Positions 6,549 through 15,595 of a stretch of DNA of 64,000 nucleotides are shown here, one piece after another. The stretch is from the NCBI RefSeq assembly GCF_042648365.1, contig NZ_JBHRXI010000004.1:62001-126000 (forward strand), given 5' to 3'. Numbering within the stretch: position 1 is the stretch's first letter; each line of letters opens with the position of its first letter. Source of the stretch: Lutimaribacter_A marinistellae (lineage in GTDB: Bacteria; Pseudomonadota; Alphaproteobacteria; Rhodobacterales; Rhodobacteraceae). A model generated the notes under the pieces. That model was not told where the DNA came from. It made no database searches and saw nothing but the letters and a program-made list of their open reading frames with translations. The position numbers and the translations under genes are program-made.

Positions 6549-8253
6549 TCGCGACCTGGATCGGCTCGGCCCCTTCCTGCGCGAGAACCTCGTCCAGCCC
6601 GACTTCGAGCTTGGCCCGGATGCGCTCGGGGTTGGCCTCGGCATTCTCGTCTTCGGGGTCGACGAAGGACAGCGCGCGGCTCCATTGGAATTCAGCTTCG
6701 CGCATACGGCCGACCGCCCAGTACACATCGCCAAGATGGTCGTTGACGACCGGATCGACGGGCATCAGCTCGACGGCGCGTTCCATGTGCGTCACGGCCT
6801 CTTCGTAGCGGCCAAGACGGAACAGGACCCAGCCAAGGCTGTCAATGATGTAACCGCTATCCGGCCGTGCGGCAGCCGCGCGTTCGATCATGTCCAAAGC
6901 CTCTTCCAGCTTGGTCTTGCGCTCGACCAGGGAATAGCCGAGGTAATTGAGAACCTGCGGCTGCTCGGGATTGAGCTCAAGCGCGCGGCGGAAATCGGCC
7001 TCGGCCTGATCCCATTGCTTCAGCCTTTCATGGCTGATGCCGCGAGCATAGTGGACGAACCATTCGCGGTTATCGCCTTCTTCGAGGAACTCCAGCGCCT
7101 TGTCATAAGCCTTGATGGCGGCGTCATACTCTTCCTGCTGGCGCTGCAAATCGCCCAACGAGCTGTGGACCAGCGGCAGCGTGGGATAATCCATGGCGAG
7201 CGATTCCAGCACCTCGATGGCTGCGTCGGGCTTGCCTGCGCGACGCAAGGCTTCGGCGCGCCCCATCTCGGCGGCGTGGTGGTCTGCACTGTCCTGCGGA
7301 ACCTTGCGGTACGTGGCTACCGACAGGTCGAACTGCCCCATGTCCTCGAGCAATTCCGCGCTGAGCAAGATCGCGTCGATATGGTCGGGGCGGAGGTAAC
7401 CCGCCGCGCGCGCATAGATGAGGACGAAATCATCCGCCGCTTCGTCGTTGAGCGCCGCACCGATGGTAAAGAACACTTCGGCCAGGCCATCCTGCGGCGT
7501 CCGCACGTGGCTGAAGGATAAAGTCTCGCCGCTGGCAAGCCGGTCCGCGACTGCAGTCAGGCCCGGGTCAAAGCTGGCCCCGAAGACATCGGCCAGCATT
7601 TCGAGCGCCTCGTCGTTTCGGTCAAGCTGCGACAGCACCTCGGCCCGCGCCATGGCGGCGCGGCGCGACAGGGTGGTCACGGCCCCCTCGTTCGCGGCAA
7701 AGATCGCCTCGGCACCTTCGTAATCCCCGACAGAGGCCAGCGCGAGCGCCTTGTGGTAAAGGGCAAAGTTGCGCACGCCATTGGTATCGCCCACGCGGTC
7801 GAACTGGGCCAGCGCCTGCCCGACAGATCCGGCCGCAAGATGCGCCCACCCCGCAAGCAACCCATCAGCCAGCTTGCCAATGCCCTGCGTGTCGGGGTCG
7901 CGGTCCAGATAGCCCGCGTAATCCTCGTTCGCCAACATGCTGGACTGAACCACCATATGGGCAACCTGGCTGCGCAGACCGCTTTCTTCCATCTGCAGTG
8001 CGACAGGCAGGGCACGGTCTATCTCGCCCATCGCAAGCCGGGACAGAACGACGCTTTCCATCAGCGTGGGATTCGAGGGGTCGCGTGCAAGCGCGCGCGT
8101 GTAGAACTCGGCCGCCTTTGCGAAATCGCTCCGGGCGATTGCCTGGCGCCCGGCCAGATACGACCCGGCATTGTTCTCGGCCGTGGCCGGAAACGGAACA
8201 AAAAACGAAGCGGAAAGCACGGCCATAGCCGCGCGTTTGAAGATGCCCTTCAC
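6538..8253 (-). CDS. Secreted/periplasmic TPR-repeat protein
   Basis: About 571 aa from a GTG start at 8253, with 'gaggggcagg' just upstream. It opens with a signal peptide (basic start, hydrophobic MAVLSASFFVPFPATA, likely cleavage after TAE or ATA). The remainder is helical repeats: N-terminal SYLAGRQAIARSDFAKAAEFYTRAL and at least four clear TPRs in the C-terminal half (for example WDQAEADFRRALELNPEQPQ and YEEAVTHMERAVELMPVDP). It overlaps ispE by 11 bases and so is likely co-transcribed with it. TPR proteins in this position are common in Rhodobacteraceae; the partner protein is unknown. Confidence 0.85.
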   Translation of the reverse strand: MKGIFKRAAMAVLSASFFVPFPATAENNAGSYLAGRQAIARSDFAKAAEFYTRALARDPSNPTLMESVVLSRLAMGEIDRALPVALQMEESGLRSQVAHMVVQSSMLANEDYAGYLDRDPDTQGIGKLADGLLAGWAHLAAGSVGQALAQFDRVGDTNGVRNFALYHKALALASVGDYEGAEAIFAANEGAVTTLSRRAAMARAEVLSQLDRNDEALEMLADVFGASFDPGLTAVADRLASGETLSFSHVRTPQDGLAEVFFTIGAALNDEAADDFVLIYARAAGYLRPDHIDAILLSAELLEDMGQFDLSVATYRKVPQDSADHHAAEMGRAEALRRAGKPDAAIEVLESLAMDYPTLPLVHSSLGDLQRQQEEYDAAIKAYDKALEFLEEGDNREWFVHYARGISHERLKQWDQAEADFRRALELNPEQPQVLNYLGYSLVERKTKLEEALDMIERAAAARPDSGYIIDSLGWVLFRLGRYEEAVTHMERAVELMPVDPVVNDHLGDVYWAVGRMREAEFQWSRALSFVDPEDENAEANPERIRAKLEVGLDEVLAQEGAEPIQVANDQ

Positions 8254-8396
8254 CAGAACCTGCCCCTCTCTCGATTTATCGCCAGCGAGGCTAGGGGAAC
8301 GGGTTGCGCGAGGCAATGGCAGGCCGGGTTATTGCGGTCCTCATTGCTGATTTTCGCCTAAACCCGCGGCAGGTGTCGGGTCACCTGGCCGCAAAC

Positions 8397-8424
8397 GGTG
8401 TTCCCGGCAAGCCCCGGAAACACC
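8397..8424 (-). terminator. Hairpin after the ETF-QO gene
   Basis: On the minus strand an 11-bp stem (GGTGTTTCCGG / CCGGGAACACC, one G-U pair) with a 6-nt loop lies 30 bp past the ETF-QO stop, followed by GTTTGC. The short T run makes this a moderate terminator call. Confidence 0.5.
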
Positions 8425-8453
8425 AATTCCACAGTCGCGACAGCCAAACGGTG

Positions 8454-10103
8454 TCACATGTTCGGATAATTCGGTCCGTCGCCACCCTGCGGCACGGTCC
8501 AGACGATGTTTTGCGCCGGATCCTTGATGTCGCAGGTCTTGCAGTGCACGCAGTTCTGGAAGTTGATGACGAATTTCGGCTCCTGCCCCTCCTCGGTCAC
8601 GAACTCGTAGACACCAGCGGGGCAGTACCGCGCCGAGGGACCCGCGTATTTCGGCAGGTTCACCGCAACCGGCACGCTGGGATCCTTGAGCTTGAGATGC
8701 GCAGGCTGGCTTTCCTCGTGGTTGGTCATCGAGAAGCTGACATTGGTCAGCCGGTCAAAGGACAGCTTGCCATCGGGCTTCGGGTAATCGATAGGTTTGA
8801 ACTTGGACGCCTGGCCCGTTGCATCGGCATCGCTCTTGCCATGCTTGATCGTGCCGAACAGCGAAAAGCCGAGCGTGTTGGTCCACATGTCGAAACCGCC
8901 CAGCGCAAGGCTGGCGGTCAAGCCGTATTTGGACCACAGCGGCTTGACGTTGCGCACCTTCTTGAGGTCCTTGCCGATGGCGCCTTCGCGCACTTCGGTC
9001 TCGTATTCAGTCAGCTCGTCGGACGCGCGCCCGGCCTTGATCGCCTCATGCGCGGCTTCGGCCGCCGCCTTGCCCGACAGCATCGCGTTGTGGTTCCCCT
9101 TGATGCGCGGCACGTTGACCATGCCGACCGAACAGCCCAGCAGCGCCACACCGGGCGCGACCATCTTGGGCATGGACTGGTAACCGCCTTCGGAGATCGC
9201 CCGCGCACCATAGGCCACGCGCTTGCCTCCCTTCAGCAGCTCGGCAACCATCGGGTGATGCTTGAACCGCTGGAACTCCATGTAGGGGAAAAGATGCGGG
9301 TTCTCGTAGTTCAGATGAACGACGAAGCCGACATAGACCTGGTTGTTGTCGAGATGATAGATGAAGGATCCACCGCCCGCGTTCTTGCCCAAGGGCCAGC
9401 CCATCGTATGGGTGACGGTGCCGGGCTTGTGCTTTTCGGGGTCGATCTCCCAGATCTCTTTCATGCCAAGGCCGAATTTCTGCGGTTCCTTGCCTTTTTG
9501 CAGGTCGTACTTCGCGATGACCTCCTTTGCGAGCGAGCCGCGCACGCCCTCGGACAAGAAGACGTATTTGCCGTGAAGCTCCATCCCCGGCTCGGTATTC
9601 GGACCGTAAGAGCCATCGGGTTCGAGCCCGAAGACACCTGCGACCACGCCCTTGACCCCCCCGTTCTCGTCATAGACGAGCTCGGAGCACGACATTCCCG
9701 GAAAGATCTCGACGCCCAGTTCCTCGGCCTGCTCTGCCATCCAGCGACAGACATTGCCCATCGACACGATGTAGTTGCCGTGGTTGTTCATCAACGGTGG
9801 CATCGGCCAGTTGGGCACGCGGATCTGGCCGGCCTCACCCAGCATGTAGAAATTGTCTTCGAGGACGGGAACGTTGATCGGCGCGCCCTTTTCCTTCCAA
9901 TCGGGGATCAGCGCATCAAGGCCGCAGGGGTCCAGAACCGCACCCGACAGGATATGCGCCCCCACCTCGGAACCTTTTTCCAGCACGACCACGTTCAGGT
10001 CGGCGTCGAGCTGTTTCAAACGGATGGCGGCGGACAGGCCGGCGGGGCCTGCACCCACGATCACCACGTCGTATTCCATCGCTTCGCGTTCAATCTCGGC
10101 CAT
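8454..10103 (-). CDS. Electron transfer flavoprotein-ubiquinone oxidoreductase (ETF-QO)
   Basis: A 549-aa enzyme that passes electrons from ETF (fed by acyl-CoA, dimethylglycine and sarcosine dehydrogenases) to the ubiquinone pool at the membrane. The sequence shows an FAD dinucleotide fold at the start (YDVVIVGAGPAGLSAAI), the hydrophobic quinone-side middle and a C-terminal 4Fe-4S site: CPAGVYE followed by NCVHCKTCDIKDP, ending GGDGPNYPNM as is usual for the family. Start at 10103 (MAEIERE) agrees with homologues. It stands alone in the window, but it would be the electron acceptor for dehydrogenases such as those at 34-40 kb if they use ETF. Confidence 0.95.
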   Translation of the reverse strand: MAEIEREAMEYDVVIVGAGPAGLSAAIRLKQLDADLNVVVLEKGSEVGAHILSGAVLDPCGLDALIPDWKEKGAPINVPVLEDNFYMLGEAGQIRVPNWPMPPLMNNHGNYIVSMGNVCRWMAEQAEELGVEIFPGMSCSELVYDENGGVKGVVAGVFGLEPDGSYGPNTEPGMELHGKYVFLSEGVRGSLAKEVIAKYDLQKGKEPQKFGLGMKEIWEIDPEKHKPGTVTHTMGWPLGKNAGGGSFIYHLDNNQVYVGFVVHLNYENPHLFPYMEFQRFKHHPMVAELLKGGKRVAYGARAISEGGYQSMPKMVAPGVALLGCSVGMVNVPRIKGNHNAMLSGKAAAEAAHEAIKAGRASDELTEYETEVREGAIGKDLKKVRNVKPLWSKYGLTASLALGGFDMWTNTLGFSLFGTIKHGKSDADATGQASKFKPIDYPKPDGKLSFDRLTNVSFSMTNHEESQPAHLKLKDPSVPVAVNLPKYAGPSARYCPAGVYEFVTEEGQEPKFVINFQNCVHCKTCDIKDPAQNIVWTVPQGGDGPNYPNM

Positions 10104-10241
10104 TCGCGGGCTCCCTAGCTGACTGGTCGATTGTCGGCCCGGCATGGGCGCGGGCGCAAAATTCGTTCCGAAGCTGATTACATGCCCGCAAAGCGCCCGG
10201 TCAATCAAAACACGGCGTAACGACGCTGCGATGCGGCAAGT

Positions 10242-10697
10242 TCAGCTTTCGGGGCTGTCTCCCATCAGGTAGCGCGGCCCGGCCCCATGTCGCGCGGCAC
10301 GGTCCTGGGGGTTGTACAACGCGCAGCGCGGCAGACTCAGGCACCCGCAGCCGATACAGCCATCGAGATCGTCGCGCAGCTTTTCGAGCGTTCGTATCCT
10401 CTGGTCGAGGTGACTGCGAAGCCCCTCGCTGATGCGTGTCCAGTCCTCGGGCGTCGGGGTGCGGCCGCCGGGCAATCCGGACAAGACCTCGCGGATCTCG
10501 GTCAGCGACAGTCCTAGGTTCTGCGCAATCATGACAAAGCTCAACCGGCGGATGTCGGCACGCTCGTAACGGCGCTGACCGCCCGCGTTGCGCCATGGCT
10601 TCAACAGGCCGAGTTTTTCGTAATGTCGGATGGCAGAGACGGCCAATCCGGTGCGGCGCGACAGGGCGCCAATGGGCAATCCATCCGATGTGGGCAT
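10242..10697 (-). CDS. soxR: Redox-sensitive MerR-family regulator SoxR
   Basis: A 151-aa MerR-family protein with an N-terminal winged helix (IGALSRRTGLAVSAIRHYEKLGLL), a dimerisation helix and the [2Fe-2S] cluster signature CIGCGCLSLPRCALYN, whose four Cys (C-x2-C-x-C-x5-C) identify SoxR. SoxR senses redox-cycling compounds through this cluster and activates from an over-long promoter spacer. It is divergent from a VOC-family gene, with a candidate operator just upstream (10712-10732). Outside enterics, SoxR usually controls a few local genes directly, so the VOC gene is a plausible target. Confidence 0.92.
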   Translation of the reverse strand: MPTSDGLPIGALSRRTGLAVSAIRHYEKLGLLKPWRNAGGQRRYERADIRRLSFVMIAQNLGLSLTEIREVLSGLPGGRTPTPEDWTRISEGLRSHLDQRIRTLEKLRDDLDGCIGCGCLSLPRCALYNPQDRAARHGAGPRYLMGDSPES

Positions 10698-10711
10698 GCA
10701 GAAGAAATTCC

Positions 10712-10732
10712 TTGACCTAAAGTTAGGTTTAG
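10712..10732. promoter_or_regulatory. Candidate SoxR box / MerR-type promoter
   Basis: In the 81-bp soxR/VOC gap, TTGACC (a -35-like hexamer) runs into a dyad ACCTAA-AG-TTAGGT at 10715-10728 and is followed by TTTAG. The combination of a TTGACC overlapping a short inverted repeat resembles MerR/SoxR operators. The -10 element is not clear, so the transcript direction is inferred toward the VOC gene from the orientation of TTGACC. Confidence 0.55.
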
Positions 10733-10778
10733 AAATTAGCGTGACTCGCATCGTTCTTGCAACATCACGGAGGCCACG

Positions 10779-11159
10779 ATGCCCGCTCTTCTTGAACACG
10801 CCAATTTCACTGTCGCCGACCCCGAGGCCACCGCCGCATGGATGGCGCGCGTCTTTGGCTGGCACACCCGCTGGCAGGGCGAGGCCAAGGCCGGCGGCTT
10901 CACCGTTCATGTCGGCGAAAAAGACACATACCTGGCGCTGTACCGCCCCTCCGGAACGCCGGTTTCAGGTCCAAGCAGCTACGAGACGGTCGGCGGACTC
11001 AACCACATCGCCGTCGTGGTCGAAGACCTCGCACAGACAGAAGGTGCCGTTCGGGACGCCGGGTTCGAGCCCCATTCGCACGCCGATTACGAGCCCGGCG
11101 AACGGTTCTATTTTCACGACGATAACGGGATAGAATTCGAAGTCGTGGCATACGACTGA
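10779..11159 (+). CDS. VOC-family (glyoxalase/dioxygenase superfamily) protein
   Basis: A 126-aa single-domain VOC protein with two beta-alpha-beta-beta-beta halves: LLEHANFTVADPEATAAWMARVFGW at the start and GGLNHIAVVVEDLAQTEGAVRDAGF in the second half, ending FYFHDDNGIEFEVVAYD. Candidate metal ligands are His7 (EHANF), His in LNHIAV and Glu in IEFEVV. Substrate unknown. Placed divergently from soxR with a likely SoxR box between, it is a candidate for a redox-stress response gene, for example in quinone or antibiotic-type compound handling; this is inference. Confidence 0.8.
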   Translation: MPALLEHANFTVADPEATAAWMARVFGWHTRWQGEAKAGGFTVHVGEKDTYLALYRPSGTPVSGPSSYETVGGLNHIAVVVEDLAQTEGAVRDAGFEPHSHADYEPGERFYFHDDNGIEFEVVAYD

Positions 11160-11292
11160 GCCGCATTCCGCGCGACCCCGCCGAAGGCCCCTTGCAATCC
11201 GGACCGTGTTTGGGTCAGGTATTCGTCAACCTTATCACTCGCCCCGGCGCCCAAAGAGCGGCGGGGCGACACTATTCGTGGGATGTCGAACC

Positions 11293-11763
11293 ATGGAAAA
11301 GATTCCGATGACCCGCAGCGGGCATGCCGCCCTCGAAGCGGAGCTGAAACAGCTGAAGTCCGAAGAGCGTCCGGCCATCATCCGCGCGATCGCCGAAGCG
11401 CGTGAGCATGGCGACCTGTCGGAAAATGCCGAGTATCACTCCGCTCGCGAAAAGCAGTCGTTCATCGAGGGCCGCATCAAGGAACTGGAAGGCGTGCTGT
11501 CGCTGGCCGAGGTGATCGACCCGCGCAAGCTGTCCGGTTCCATCAAGTTCGGAGCCACCGTCACGGTAGTGGACGAGGACACCGATGAGGAAAAGACGTG
11601 GCAGATCGTGGGCGAGCATGAAGCAGACATCGAAAAGGGTCTGCTCAACATCAAGTCACCCATTGCCCGCGCGCTGATAGGAAAGGAAGAGGGTGACAGC
11701 GTCGAGGTTCGCACACCCGGCGGCGATCGTGCCTATGAGATCCTGAACATCTCATACGTCTGA
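11293..11763 (+). CDS. greA: Transcription elongation factor GreA
   Basis: A 156-aa GreA. The N-terminal coiled coil carries the acidic tip 'AREHGDLSENAEYHSAREKQ' that enters the RNA polymerase secondary channel and stimulates transcript cleavage. The C-terminal FKBP-like domain follows (VRTPGGDRAYEILNISYV end). The first ATG of the frame at 11206 is not needed; the family begins at MEKIPMTRSG (11293). Confidence 0.96.
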   Translation: MEKIPMTRSGHAALEAELKQLKSEERPAIIRAIAEAREHGDLSENAEYHSAREKQSFIEGRIKELEGVLSLAEVIDPRKLSGSIKFGATVTVVDEDTDEEKTWQIVGEHEADIEKGLLNIKSPIARALIGKEEGDSVEVRTPGGDRAYEILNISYV

Positions 11764-11775
11764 GGGAGCGTCCCG

Positions 11776-12807
11776 ATGTCCGGCCCAACTCCTCAAGAAC
11801 AGCGGGTCCGGTCCTCAACGCCGCCTGCCACACCGCTTGACGCCTACCAACGCCCTGGGCGGCCCGCTGTCACCGGCATCGAGGTGACCGCCATCGCGTT
11901 GAGCCTGCTCTGGCTTGTGGGGTCGGTCCTGTATTTCGTGCTGACGCCGGACGAGGCCGAACCCGCTGGTGGCAGCTTTTTGATAACCATGCTGGCCGTT
12001 TTCATGCCGGTAGCCATGATCTGGGTCGCGGCGACTGCCGCGCGTGCCAGCCGTGTGATGCGCGAAGAAAGCCAGAGACTGCAGGCCGCCATCGACGCGA
12101 TCCGACATGCCTATCTGGCGCAGGCCCAGCGCGGCGCGGTCAATGCCGAACCTTCGGTCACGAAAAAGCTTGACGAGATCGCCGAAGCCGCGCGCAAGAC
12201 CGAAAGCGCGCTGGCGACCTTCTCGACCAGTCGCGCCCGGCCCCGGCATGCCCAATTGCCCGTCCCGATGACCGTCGAGGAACCAACGCACCAGGGCTCG
12301 CTGGAGCTGGGAACCCCGGCAGAGGCCTTGTCCCCGCCGCTGCCGAGCGACGATTTTATTCGCGCCCTGAACTTTCCGGAAACCGCAGAGGATGCCGAAG
12401 GATTCGCCGCGCTGCGACGCGCGCTGAAGGACCGCAAGGCAGCGCAGCTTATCCAGGCGGCACAGGATGTGCTGACCCTGTTGAGCCAGGACGGTATCTA
12501 CATGGATGATCTGCGCCCCGACATGGCCCGGCCCGAGGTCTGGCGCCAATTCGCACAGGGCACCCGTGGCCGTGCGGTGGCCGCACTCGGAGGTGTCCGG
12601 GATCGGTCGAGCCTGGCCCTTACGGCTGGCCGAATGAAGCAGGATCCGATCTTTCGCGATGCCGCGCATCATTTCCTCCGCCGGTTCGACCAGACGCTGG
12701 CCGAGTTCGAGGCGAATGCAAGCGACGAAGAGCTGAGCGCCCTTGGCGAGACGCGCACTGCGCGGGCATTTATGTTGCTGGGGCGCGTCGCCGGAACTTT
12801 CGACTGA
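11776..12807 (+). CDS. Conserved-looking membrane protein of unknown function
   Basis: A 343-aa protein I do not recognise. The N-terminus is Pro-rich and cytoplasmic-looking, then come two membrane helices (about residues 35-56, IEVTAIALSLLWLVGSVLYFVL, and 67-87, SFLITMLAVFMPVAMIWVAATA). The rest (residues 90-343) is soluble and helical, with a possible coiled-coil start (ASRVMREESQRLQAAIDAI), a Ser/Pro-rich linker, and a C-terminal helical domain. It starts 12 bases after greA and may be co-transcribed. I recall similar greA-adjacent proteins in Rhodobacteraceae, but cannot verify this. Confidence 0.7.
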   Translation: MSGPTPQEQRVRSSTPPATPLDAYQRPGRPAVTGIEVTAIALSLLWLVGSVLYFVLTPDEAEPAGGSFLITMLAVFMPVAMIWVAATAARASRVMREESQRLQAAIDAIRHAYLAQAQRGAVNAEPSVTKKLDEIAEAARKTESALATFSTSRARPRHAQLPVPMTVEEPTHQGSLELGTPAEALSPPLPSDDFIRALNFPETAEDAEGFAALRRALKDRKAAQLIQAAQDVLTLLSQDGIYMDDLRPDMARPEVWRQFAQGTRGRAVAALGGVRDRSSLALTAGRMKQDPIFRDAAHHFLRRFDQTLAEFEANASDEELSALGETRTARAFMLLGRVAGTFD

Positions 12808-12877
12808 CCGTATCGGTAAATTGACAGCGCAGCCGCGATCCGTTAGGCCGCGCGCCTCTACATCACCGGGGGTTCGG

Positions 12878-13786
12878 ATGGGACGCAAACGCAAGGGCCG
12901 CGATATTTCGGGATGGCTGGTGGTCGACAAGCCCGCAGGCATGACCTCGACCGCCGTTGTCAACAAGGTTCGCTGGGCGATGAATGCTGCAAAGGCAGGC
13001 CATGCCGGTACACTTGACCCCGAAGCGACTGGTGTCCTGGCCGTGGCCCTGGGCGAGGCGACCAAGACAGTTCCCTACATCACCGACGCGCTCAAGGCCT
13101 ATGTCTTTACCGTGCGCCTTGGACAGGCAACCAACACCGACGATGCCGAGGGCGAGGTGATCGCCGAAAGCGACGCGCGCCCCTCGGATGACGGGATCAA
13201 GGCCGCTCTGGGCGGGTTCCTTGGTGAGATCATGCAGGTTCCGCCAAAGTTTTCGGCGGTCAAGATCAACGGCCAGCGCGCTTACAAACTCGCGCGCGAG
13301 GGCGAAGATTTCGAGGTCGAGGCGCGCCCCCTATGGGTCGACGAACTGTTGCTGGTTGACCGGCCCGACCCCGACCACGTCGTGCTGGAAATGACCTGCG
13401 GCAAGGGCGGCTATGTCCGATCCATCGCCCGCGATCTTGGCGCGGCTCTCGGGTGCCATGGCCATGTCACCAAGCTGCGGCGCATCTGGTCCGGCCCTTT
13501 CGAGGCCGAAGACGGCGTTACGCTGGAACAGATCGAAGAGATGGCCAAGACCGAGGCGCTGGACGCCCACCTGCGCCCGCTCGAAGAAGGGCTTGCCGAC
13601 CTGCCCGAACTGAAGTGCACCCCCGAGGGTGCCGTTCGCCTGCGCAATGGCAATCCCGGCATGGTCCTGGCGTCGGACGTGGAATACGGCGACGAGGCGT
13701 GGGCCTCGTTCGACGGTCGGGCGGTGGCCGTCGGGGTCTACAAGGCTGGCGAGTTGCATCCCAGTCGGGTCTTCAAGGCCGAATGA
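12878..13786 (+). CDS. truB: tRNA pseudouridine(55) synthase TruB
   Basis: A 302-aa pseudouridine synthase with the TruB signature GHAGTLDPEATGVLAVALG, whose Asp is the catalytic nucleophile, preceded by the DKPAGMTSTAVVNKVR segment. The KFSAVKINGQRAYKLAREG box and GGYVRSIARDLG also match. It makes pseudouridine 55 in the T loop of tRNAs. In many alphaproteobacteria truB is followed directly by rpsO and pnp; here other genes intervene. Its stop overlaps the next start (ATGA). Confidence 0.96.
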   Translation: MGRKRKGRDISGWLVVDKPAGMTSTAVVNKVRWAMNAAKAGHAGTLDPEATGVLAVALGEATKTVPYITDALKAYVFTVRLGQATNTDDAEGEVIAESDARPSDDGIKAALGGFLGEIMQVPPKFSAVKINGQRAYKLAREGEDFEVEARPLWVDELLLVDRPDPDHVVLEMTCGKGGYVRSIARDLGAALGCHGHVTKLRRIWSGPFEAEDGVTLEQIEEMAKTEALDAHLRPLEEGLADLPELKCTPEGAVRLRNGNPGMVLASDVEYGDEAWASFDGRAVAVGVYKAGELHPSRVFKAE

Positions 13787-14295
13787 TCACCCGCAGCCAT
13801 ACCAAGGGCGATGCGCCATCAACCGCCGTCTATTCGGATTGCGAGCGGTATCGCTACAGCCTGACACGGGTCTGGGAGCCGGAGGGGAAGCGGGCGCTTT
13901 TCGTGATGCTGAATCCGTCGACCGCGACCGAGGTACAGAACGATCCAACCGTCGAACGTTGCGAACGCCGCGCGCGCGCGCTCGGGTTCGGGTCGTTCCG
14001 GGTCACCAACATCTTTGCATGGCGCGAAACCGATCCGCGCAAGATGCGCGCTGTAGCTGATCCGGTCGGGCCCGCAAATGATGCCGCCATCGCCGAAGGC
14101 GCGCATTGGGCAGACAGAGTGATCGCCGCATGGGGCACACACGGGGCCCATATGGACCGGGGCCGGGCGGTAGAGGCCCTGCTGCGTGCCACCGGCGAGC
14201 CGTTGTTTCACCTTGGCCTGACCAAGGACGGCCATCCGAAACACCCTCTCTACATCGCTTATAGCCAGCAACCCGAACCTTGGGCGGGCCGTTAA
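13783..14295 (+). CDS. DUF1643-family protein
   Basis: A 170-aa protein beginning MITRSHTKGDAPSTAVYSDC. It carries the DUF1643 core: 'LTRVWEPEGKRALFVMLNPSTA', 'NDPTVERCERRARALGFGSFRVTNIFAWRETDP' and the C-terminal 'CLGLTKDGHPKHPLY'-like segment (here LGLTKDGHPKHPLYIAYS). The family is often found near rpsO/truB and in nucleic-acid-related contexts, but has no proven activity. Translationally coupled to truB by a four-base overlap. Confidence 0.85.
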   Translation: MITRSHTKGDAPSTAVYSDCERYRYSLTRVWEPEGKRALFVMLNPSTATEVQNDPTVERCERRARALGFGSFRVTNIFAWRETDPRKMRAVADPVGPANDAAIAEGAHWADRVIAAWGTHGAHMDRGRAVEALLRATGEPLFHLGLTKDGHPKHPLYIAYSQQPEPWAGR

Positions 14296-14333
14296 CCACT
14301 CACTCGGTGGGGCTTTGACCAAAGGCCTGATCC

Positions 14334-15449
14334 ATGGGACATTTCCTTCGGTGGGCGCAATCTGCGCGGAGTGGTGAAATGTTGATGCTTGCGGGCCTTC
14401 TGGGCCTTGCTGCGGTTGGGAGCGTTGTGTTCATGTCCGACGAAACCGGGGACGAAGAAAGTGATCTGGCAGCGGCCGAAGACGCCTCCCTTGCAACTGG
14501 AACCGCAGAATTCATGGAACTCTCGGCCGACACGGCACCGCTCGAAATGGAAGGAGTGGCTGGAGTATCGGGATCGCACGAGGCTGTAGAACACGCAGAA
14601 ACCATGGGGCAAAGCGCTTATGGCCCGGTTGGTGTGATCTCGGCGAGTGAAAATGGGCTTGTCATCGCCGGCGACCTCGGCGACGACGATCTGACCGGAG
14701 GTGCCGGACACGACCAGATCAACGGGTATGCCGGCGACGATCTCATCCTTGGTGAGGACGGAACGGATTACCTGCATGGGGCCGAAGGCAACGACACCGT
14801 TCATGGCGGTCCGGGCGGTGACAAGATCGACGGTGATGCGGGGGATGACGCGCTTTTGGGCGACGGGGGCAATGACCTCCTGCGCGGGCATGGCGGCGAT
14901 GACCTGATGTCGGGCGGCACCGGGGGCGATACACTCGAGGCCGGGTTCGGGGATGATACGCTGTCCGGCGACGCGGGAGCAGATGCGCTGCATGGCTGGC
15001 ACGGGGATGACGTTCTGGATGGCGGCGCGGGCGCCGACACTCTCTTTGGCGGATTCGGTAACGATCTGCTGCGCGGGAATGAAGATGGCCCCGAACAGGA
15101 CTTTCTGAATGGTGGCAGTGGGCTGGACACGATCGTCGCTGGTGGAGGCGATGTTGTATCCGGCGGGGCGGATGCAGATACGATCCTTTTGGGCGACTGG
15201 CTTGCGCAAGACGGGCCGGCCGACATCATGGACTTCGAAAGCGGCGAGGATACTCTTTTGGTCCTGTGGGACCTGACCCAATCGCCCGATCCCGAGGTGA
15301 CGATCGAAGAGGATGCCGACCGCCCTAGCCTGTTTCATCTGCACGTCGGAGGTGAAGAGGTGGCGACATTGCGTGGCGACGCGGTGTCTGCCGCCGACAT
15401 CATGTTGATGGACATCGCCGATGCCGATGTCGTCCGCATGACTGGATAA
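14334..15449 (+). CDS. RTX-type calcium-binding repeat protein with N-terminal membrane helix
   Basis: A 371-aa protein. Near the N-terminus is a hydrophobic helix (about residues 16-35, MLMLAGLLGLAAVGSVVFMS), then an acidic Glu/Asp-rich spacer. From about residue 105 to 285 run roughly 16 nonapeptide repeats of the RTX type (GGxGxDxUx; for example GGAGHDQIN, GYAGDDLIL, GHGGDDLMS). Each is expected to bind calcium in a parallel beta-roll. The C-terminus is acidic and lacks enzyme motifs. Such proteins are usually exported by type I secretion, but no ABC transporter, MFP or TolC gene is visible here, and the N-terminal helix suggests it could be membrane-held instead. It sits between truB/DUF1643 and rpsO. 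Confidence 0.85.
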   Translation: MGHFLRWAQSARSGEMLMLAGLLGLAAVGSVVFMSDETGDEESDLAAAEDASLATGTAEFMELSADTAPLEMEGVAGVSGSHEAVEHAETMGQSAYGPVGVISASENGLVIAGDLGDDDLTGGAGHDQINGYAGDDLILGEDGTDYLHGAEGNDTVHGGPGGDKIDGDAGDDALLGDGGNDLLRGHGGDDLMSGGTGGDTLEAGFGDDTLSGDAGADALHGWHGDDVLDGGAGADTLFGGFGNDLLRGNEDGPEQDFLNGGSGLDTIVAGGGDVVSGGADADTILLGDWLAQDGPADIMDFESGEDTLLVLWDLTQSPDPEVTIEEDADRPSLFHLHVGGEEVATLRGDAVSAADIMLMDIADADVVRMTG

Positions 15450-15595
15450 GCAAAACCCTTTGCAATCCGCGCAAAAACCATCTATCGACCGCCATTCCCG
15501 CCGGAATCGCCCGATTTCGGCAGGTTTCTCCATGGGCCTGCGCTGGACGACATCCCGGCCTGCGCCATCACTCTAACCTTGCAAAGGAGACCCCG

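Noticed and set aside
6514..7521. Long plus-strand frame opposite the TPR gene
   Set aside because: It is the reverse-strand shadow of a high-GC gene with clear signal peptide and TPR motifs; the shadow has no domain.
11061..11080. GGGTTCGAGCCCC as a tRNA T-arm
   Set aside because: It lies in the VOC coding sequence; no acceptor stem or anticodon arm is present around it. The similar GGGTTCGAGCCCG in the ETF-QO gene was rejected for the same reason.
14700..15190. Tandem GGC/GAC-rich DNA repeats as a CRISPR or satellite
   Set aside because: The periodicity is 27 bases and in frame; it encodes RTX nonapeptides.
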